DNA from: an uncultured Clostridia bacterium
GTDB taxonomy: Bacteria > Bacillota > Clostridia > Lachnospirales > Lachnospiraceae
Reading direction: 5' to 3'
Assembly: GCA_937896665.1 (NCBI GenBank)
Contig: CALBNS010000117.1
Span: forward strand, 1 to 7,311
Length of the DNA: 7,311 bases
A program made the translations under genes and the position numbers. Shown here piece after piece: positions 5,484-7,311 of this stretch. The notes beneath the pieces are model-generated. The model saw only the letters and a program-made list of their open reading frames with translations, searched no databases and was not told the DNA's origin. Every line of letters starts with the position of its first letter. Positions within the stretch are counted from its first letter, which is position 1.

Positions 5484-5538
5484 AAGACACAGAGAAGGTA
5501 GGAAATACTGTTTGCCTGATTTTCTCTGTGTCTTTTTT
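5484..5538 (+). terminator. Strong Rho-independent terminator upstream of the third XRE gene
   Basis: AAGACACAGAGAA (5484-5496) pairs perfectly over 13 bp with TTCTCTGTGTCTT (5522-5534), followed by T residues to 5538. The 25-nt loop can form a small inner AGG/CCT pair. No protein gene lies immediately before it, so either it ends a small RNA starting in 5332-5480 or it insulates the next gene. Confidence 0.85.
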
Positions 5539-5606
5539 ATTCTCTACATTGAAGATTATGAGTTTATCTATCACTCAGAATGAAGAAGAGGGAGGTGAAA
5601 TATAAA

Positions 5607-5969
5607 ATGGAAATTCATGGAGAAGCTTTTGAGGCGGAAGTTATGGGTGTACAGCTAAAAAAACTACGTAAATCGTTAAAACTAAGTCAAGAGAAATTTG
5701 CAGAGATGCTGGGAATGAGTAAAGATACAATTTTTAATTATGAAAAAGGAAAAACGGCTATTCCACATGACGTGATAAAAAGGCTTTGCCAAGAGTTTCA
5801 TATATCTGCTGATTATTTTTATTTTGAGAAGGATAAAGATCCACTTTCTGTTTCAGCCGCGCTCATCCAAGAACTGTTTACAGGAGAACTGGAACAATGT
5901 ACTGAGCTTGAGAAAAAACAACTTTTGGAAATGCTGAAAATTTTACGGATGAAACCGGCGGCAGTATAA
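5607..5969 (+). CDS. XRE-family (Cro/CI-type) transcriptional regulator
   Basis: The preferred start is the ATG at 5607 because GGAGGTG (5591-5597) lies 9 bases upstream. The in-frame ATG at 5580 has no such site and would place the binding site inside the gene. The 120-residue protein has an HTH_3 domain at about 13-69 (GVQLKKLRKSLKLSQEKFAE, GMSKDTIFNYEKGKTAIP) ending ISADYFYFEK. The tail (about 75-115) is two predicted helices, SVSAALIQELFTGELEQC and ELEKKQLLEMLKILRMK, probably for oligomerisation. It is monocistronic, isolated by the 5484-5538 terminator and a gene-free 3' flank. It is the third XRE regulator in 4.5 kb. Its target is unknown. Confidence 0.88.
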   Translation: MEIHGEAFEAEVMGVQLKKLRKSLKLSQEKFAEMLGMSKDTIFNYEKGKTAIPHDVIKRLCQEFHISADYFYFEKDKDPLSVSAALIQELFTGELEQCTELEKKQLLEMLKILRMKPAAV

Positions 5970-5996
5970 AAAACGTAAAATCTTTCGACTTTTTCT

Positions 5997-6077
5997 TTGA
6001 AATTGATAATTGATAGAATATAATAAGTGGATTGTTTAGTATGAGTATGTAGATCAAGATGAAGGTGTATCTTTTTT
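5997..6077 (+). promoter_or_regulatory. Promoter followed closely by a weak terminator-like hairpin
   Basis: TTGAAA (5997-6002), a 16-bp spacer and TATAAT (6019-6024) form a reasonable promoter. About 30 bases downstream, AAGAT (6056-6060) and ATCTT (6069-6073) can pair, followed by further T residues. A transcript would be only about 50 nt unless the hairpin is read through. The promoter is supported by sequence; the short RNA is speculative. Confidence 0.4.
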
Positions 6078-6141
6078 TATTTAAAATTCAAAGCATTATG
6101 AATTGCTCTTATATAAGGTAATACTTCTATTGCAATTATTC

Positions 6142-6195
6142 TATGGCATAAGGTGACTCATACGAGTATTTACGAGAAATCACAGATATGCCATA
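6142..6195. repeat. Long imperfect inverted repeat, possible structured RNA or recombination site
   Basis: TATGGCATA (6142-6150) pairs perfectly with TATGCCATA (6187-6195). Inside, GTGA (6153-6156) pairs with TCAC (6180-6183), and CTC (6157-6159) pairs with GAG (6174-6176) after an AAA bulge. The apical loop carries TACGAG twice (6161-6166 and 6171-6176), exactly ten bases apart. No T-run follows on either strand, so it is not an ordinary terminator. It does not belong to any recognised gene. Confidence 0.5.
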
Positions 6196-6387
6196 AATAG
6201 TTAAGAAATATTTGACAATTCCCGTAAGATGTTATGGTGTGGTTTGTGTATATTTATTATAATAATATATCTTTATTATGATACTGTTTAATAATTACAT
6301 AAGATAGTATGGTAATAAAAAAATGTTATTTTATAATAGTAATATTATGTTTCTATAAATAGGACGGAAATAAGATGGGGCGATACT

Positions 6388-7128
6388 ATGGAAAATTTAG
6401 TTGATAAAATGGGGTTTTTTGATTTTTTTAATCATATTATTGTCGGAATGTACACGATCATTGGTGTATTTTTTATTCTCTATCAATTCAACTCAAAAGT
6501 CTCTCAGTCTGCTATATTATGTTGTCTGTGCCAAACAGAAATAAATTCATTATTTTTGATAATATGCATTTTTTTAATACTTGCAATTTCTTATAGCATC
6601 GGGTTGGTTTGCCATGAATTATTCAGTATATTAGATACATATATGATAAAATCCTTAGATAATTTGATGAAGTCGTTATTTTCTAATAATAGTTGTATAA
6701 CTAATGAGAAGAAGAAAGAACGATATAAAACACTTGCGAAAGAAATATTTAATAAAAATGAGATTAAGTTCAATAAGCTTAAGAATGGTGAGATTTCATG
6801 GAATAAGGACTTAGCCGAGTATTTTTTTGTATATTGTTTGTATCAGGTACAAATCAGAGGACTAAACAAAAAAAGTGAAAAATTAAGAGATATAGATGGT
6901 CTGGCACGAGCGTTCTGTATCAGTAATGCGTTGCTTTTGGCAACTTTGGTATTATGTGGAATGTTTTATGGGGATAATTATTTTTTGTCAATACGTTTTT
7001 TTATAAGTGAATTTGTATTACTGATGATTATGATTCTTATGTTTAATCGGTATAGAAGAAAAGCTTTAAGGAATCGTGTTCTGATGACATTTTCATTGTA
7101 TGAATCAATTCATGATATGTTGAATTAA
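6388..7128 (+). CDS. Unrecognised four-helix membrane protein
   Basis: I do not recognise a named family. The 246-residue protein starts at the ATG with TGGGG about 8 bases upstream. It has hydrophobic helices at about 15-33, 54-75, 176-193 and 200-219. The soluble region between helices 2 and 3 is large and charged (about 76-172, with NEKKKERYKTLAKEIFNKNE). The C-terminal end is basic (RYRRKALRNRVLMTFSLYES). The N-terminal FFDFFNHIIVGMYTIIG resembles the FYDFLNxxxPG start of a group of orphan accessory-region membrane proteins, some near defence genes; this is a loose resemblance, not an assignment. There is no signal peptide and no catalytic motif I can name. The gene stands alone, and its AT-rich upstream region suggests recent acquisition. 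Confidence 0.75.
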   Translation: MENLVDKMGFFDFFNHIIVGMYTIIGVFFILYQFNSKVSQSAILCCLCQTEINSLFLIICIFLILAISYSIGLVCHELFSILDTYMIKSLDNLMKSLFSNNSCITNEKKKERYKTLAKEIFNKNEIKFNKLKNGEISWNKDLAEYFFVYCLYQVQIRGLNKKSEKLRDIDGLARAFCISNALLLATLVLCGMFYGDNYFLSIRFFISEFVLLMIMILMFNRYRRKALRNRVLMTFSLYESIHDMLN

Positions 7129-7140
7129 AATATATTTATG

Positions 7141-7168
7141 CAAACATATGTGATGCATTATACGTTTG
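7141..7168 (+). terminator. Imperfect hairpin downstream of the membrane protein gene
   Basis: CAAACATAT (7141-7149) and ATACGTTTG (7160-7168) pair with one mismatch around a 10-base loop, 13 bp after the stop codon. No T-run follows, so it is a weak terminator candidate or a transcript-stabilising hairpin. Confidence 0.35.
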
Positions 7169-7188
7169 TGTAGTGTGGGGTGATAAAT

Positions 7189-7232
7189 GGATATTCCGTT
7201 GCGGCGGAGCCGCCAGTCCGGCCGGAATATTC
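7189..7232. repeat. GC-rich palindromic element in AT-rich surroundings
   Basis: ATATTCCG (7191-7198) pairs with CGGAATAT (7223-7230), extendable outward by one wobble and one G-C pair. The interior holds GGCG/CGCC (7203-7206 with 7211-7214) and the palindrome CCGGCCGG (7218-7225). The interior is almost all G and C, quite unlike the flanks. Such elements are often dispersed repeats (REP-like) in gut Firmicutes; whether this one is repeated cannot be seen here. Confidence 0.6.
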
Positions 7233-7251
7233 AGATAAAAATAAAAGAGGA

Positions 7252-7311
7252 GATGCACAAATTCTTTAGGTTAGAATCGATGATGGGGTAAACGAAAAAG
7301 CAGTTTTGGCA
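7252..7311 (+). pseudogene. Broken start of a RelB/DinJ-like antitoxin gene (partial, runs off the window)
   Basis: The frame from 7270 reads VRIDDGVNEKAVLA up to the window edge, resembling the N-terminal strand and helix of RelB/DinJ antitoxins (xRIDDxVKxxAExxLxxLG). Just before it, the frame reads AQIL and a TAG stop (7267-7269). An ATG at 7253 is off by one base, as if ATG-GCA had lost one G and a TAG had been inserted. GAGGAG directly precedes the ATG. The apparent gene start is therefore broken, but only 60 bases are visible, and translation from an undetected start is not excluded. Confidence 0.35.

Larger units (their letters stand above)
5229..5606 (+). other. AT-rich intergenic region with two terminators and a possible small transcript
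   Basis: Two strong intrinsic terminators lie at 5304-5331 and 5484-5538. Between them, AAGAGTTT (5429-5436) and AAACTCTT (5476-5483) form an inverted repeat directly in front of the second terminator, so a structured RNA of about 100-200 nt is possible. A 16-codon frame (5371-5421, beginning MILQVKKNNRL) has AAAGGTG upstream but no other support. A TATAAT (5286-5291) sits just before the first hairpin with TTGTTA (5265-5270) at a short 15-bp spacing. Confidence 0.4.
5970..6387. other. AT-rich gene-free region with a structured inverted repeat
   Basis: No protein gene is credible here. The region holds a plausible promoter (5997-6024), a weak hairpin with a T-run (6056-6077), a long imperfect inverted repeat (6142-6195) and an extremely AT-rich stretch (about 6241-6360) in front of the membrane protein gene. 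TTGACA (6212-6217) is a perfect -35 sequence, but the best -10 near it is TATGGT (6233-6238) at 15 bp. Confidence 0.4.

Noticed and set aside
6591..6773. 60-residue minus-strand open frame
   Set aside because: It is antisense to the membrane protein gene, whose frame is longer and has a ribosome binding site.
1..7311. CRISPR array, tRNA or rRNA genes
   Set aside because: I saw no regularly spaced repeat array and no tRNA or rRNA-like conserved sequence on either strand by eye.

Overview
The window looks like an accessory segment from a low-GC Gram-positive bacterium, most likely a gut clostridium of the Lachnospiraceae type. The reasons are the AT-rich sequence, strong AGGAGG-like ribosome binding sites, IS66 and IS110 fragments of the Firmicutes kind, and an Agr-type peptide signalling locus. 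No single feature fixes the species.

Layout. Positions 1-902 are an insertion-sequence graveyard. On the minus strand there is an IS66 transposase C-terminus (499-735), then the left end and N-terminus of an IS110-family recombinase (387-498 and 262-386), then an internal IS66 fragment (20-260). A second IS66 C-terminus lies on the plus strand (747-902). Positions 903-1472 hold degenerate sequence, a 12-bp inverted repeat and a probable promoter region. From 1473 to 3927 is a tight plus-strand operon: an XRE-type regulator, a LytTR response regulator (AgrA-like) and a seven-helix GHKL sensor kinase (AgrC-like). It converges across a shared bidirectional hairpin (3923-3958) on a minus-strand pair: an AgrB-like peptidase (4060-4623) and a 33-residue signal-peptide precursor (3966-4067), which is below the length cut-off of a usual ORF search. 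Two further XRE-type regulators (4911-5228 and 5607-5969) follow, each in AT-rich surroundings with hairpins. Then come a structured inverted repeat (6142-6195), an unrecognised four-helix membrane protein (6388-7128), a GC-rich palindrome (7189-7232) and what looks like the broken start of a RelB/DinJ-like antitoxin running off the right edge.

How the genes work together (inference from families). AgrB would process the AgrD-like precursor into a cyclic peptide and take part in its export. The peptide would be sensed by the membrane kinase, which phosphorylates the LytTR regulator. That regulator would activate the agrB-agrD promoter, which has a good -10, a poor -35 and a full match to the LytTR half-site upstream. 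The most notable point is that the precursor contains no cysteine. Ser18 sits where the ring-forming Cys normally is, five residues before the conserved Gly-Glu-Pro tail, so the predicted signal is a lactone and not a thiolactone. The convergent gene order and the leading XRE regulator also differ from the staphylococcal agrBDCA order.
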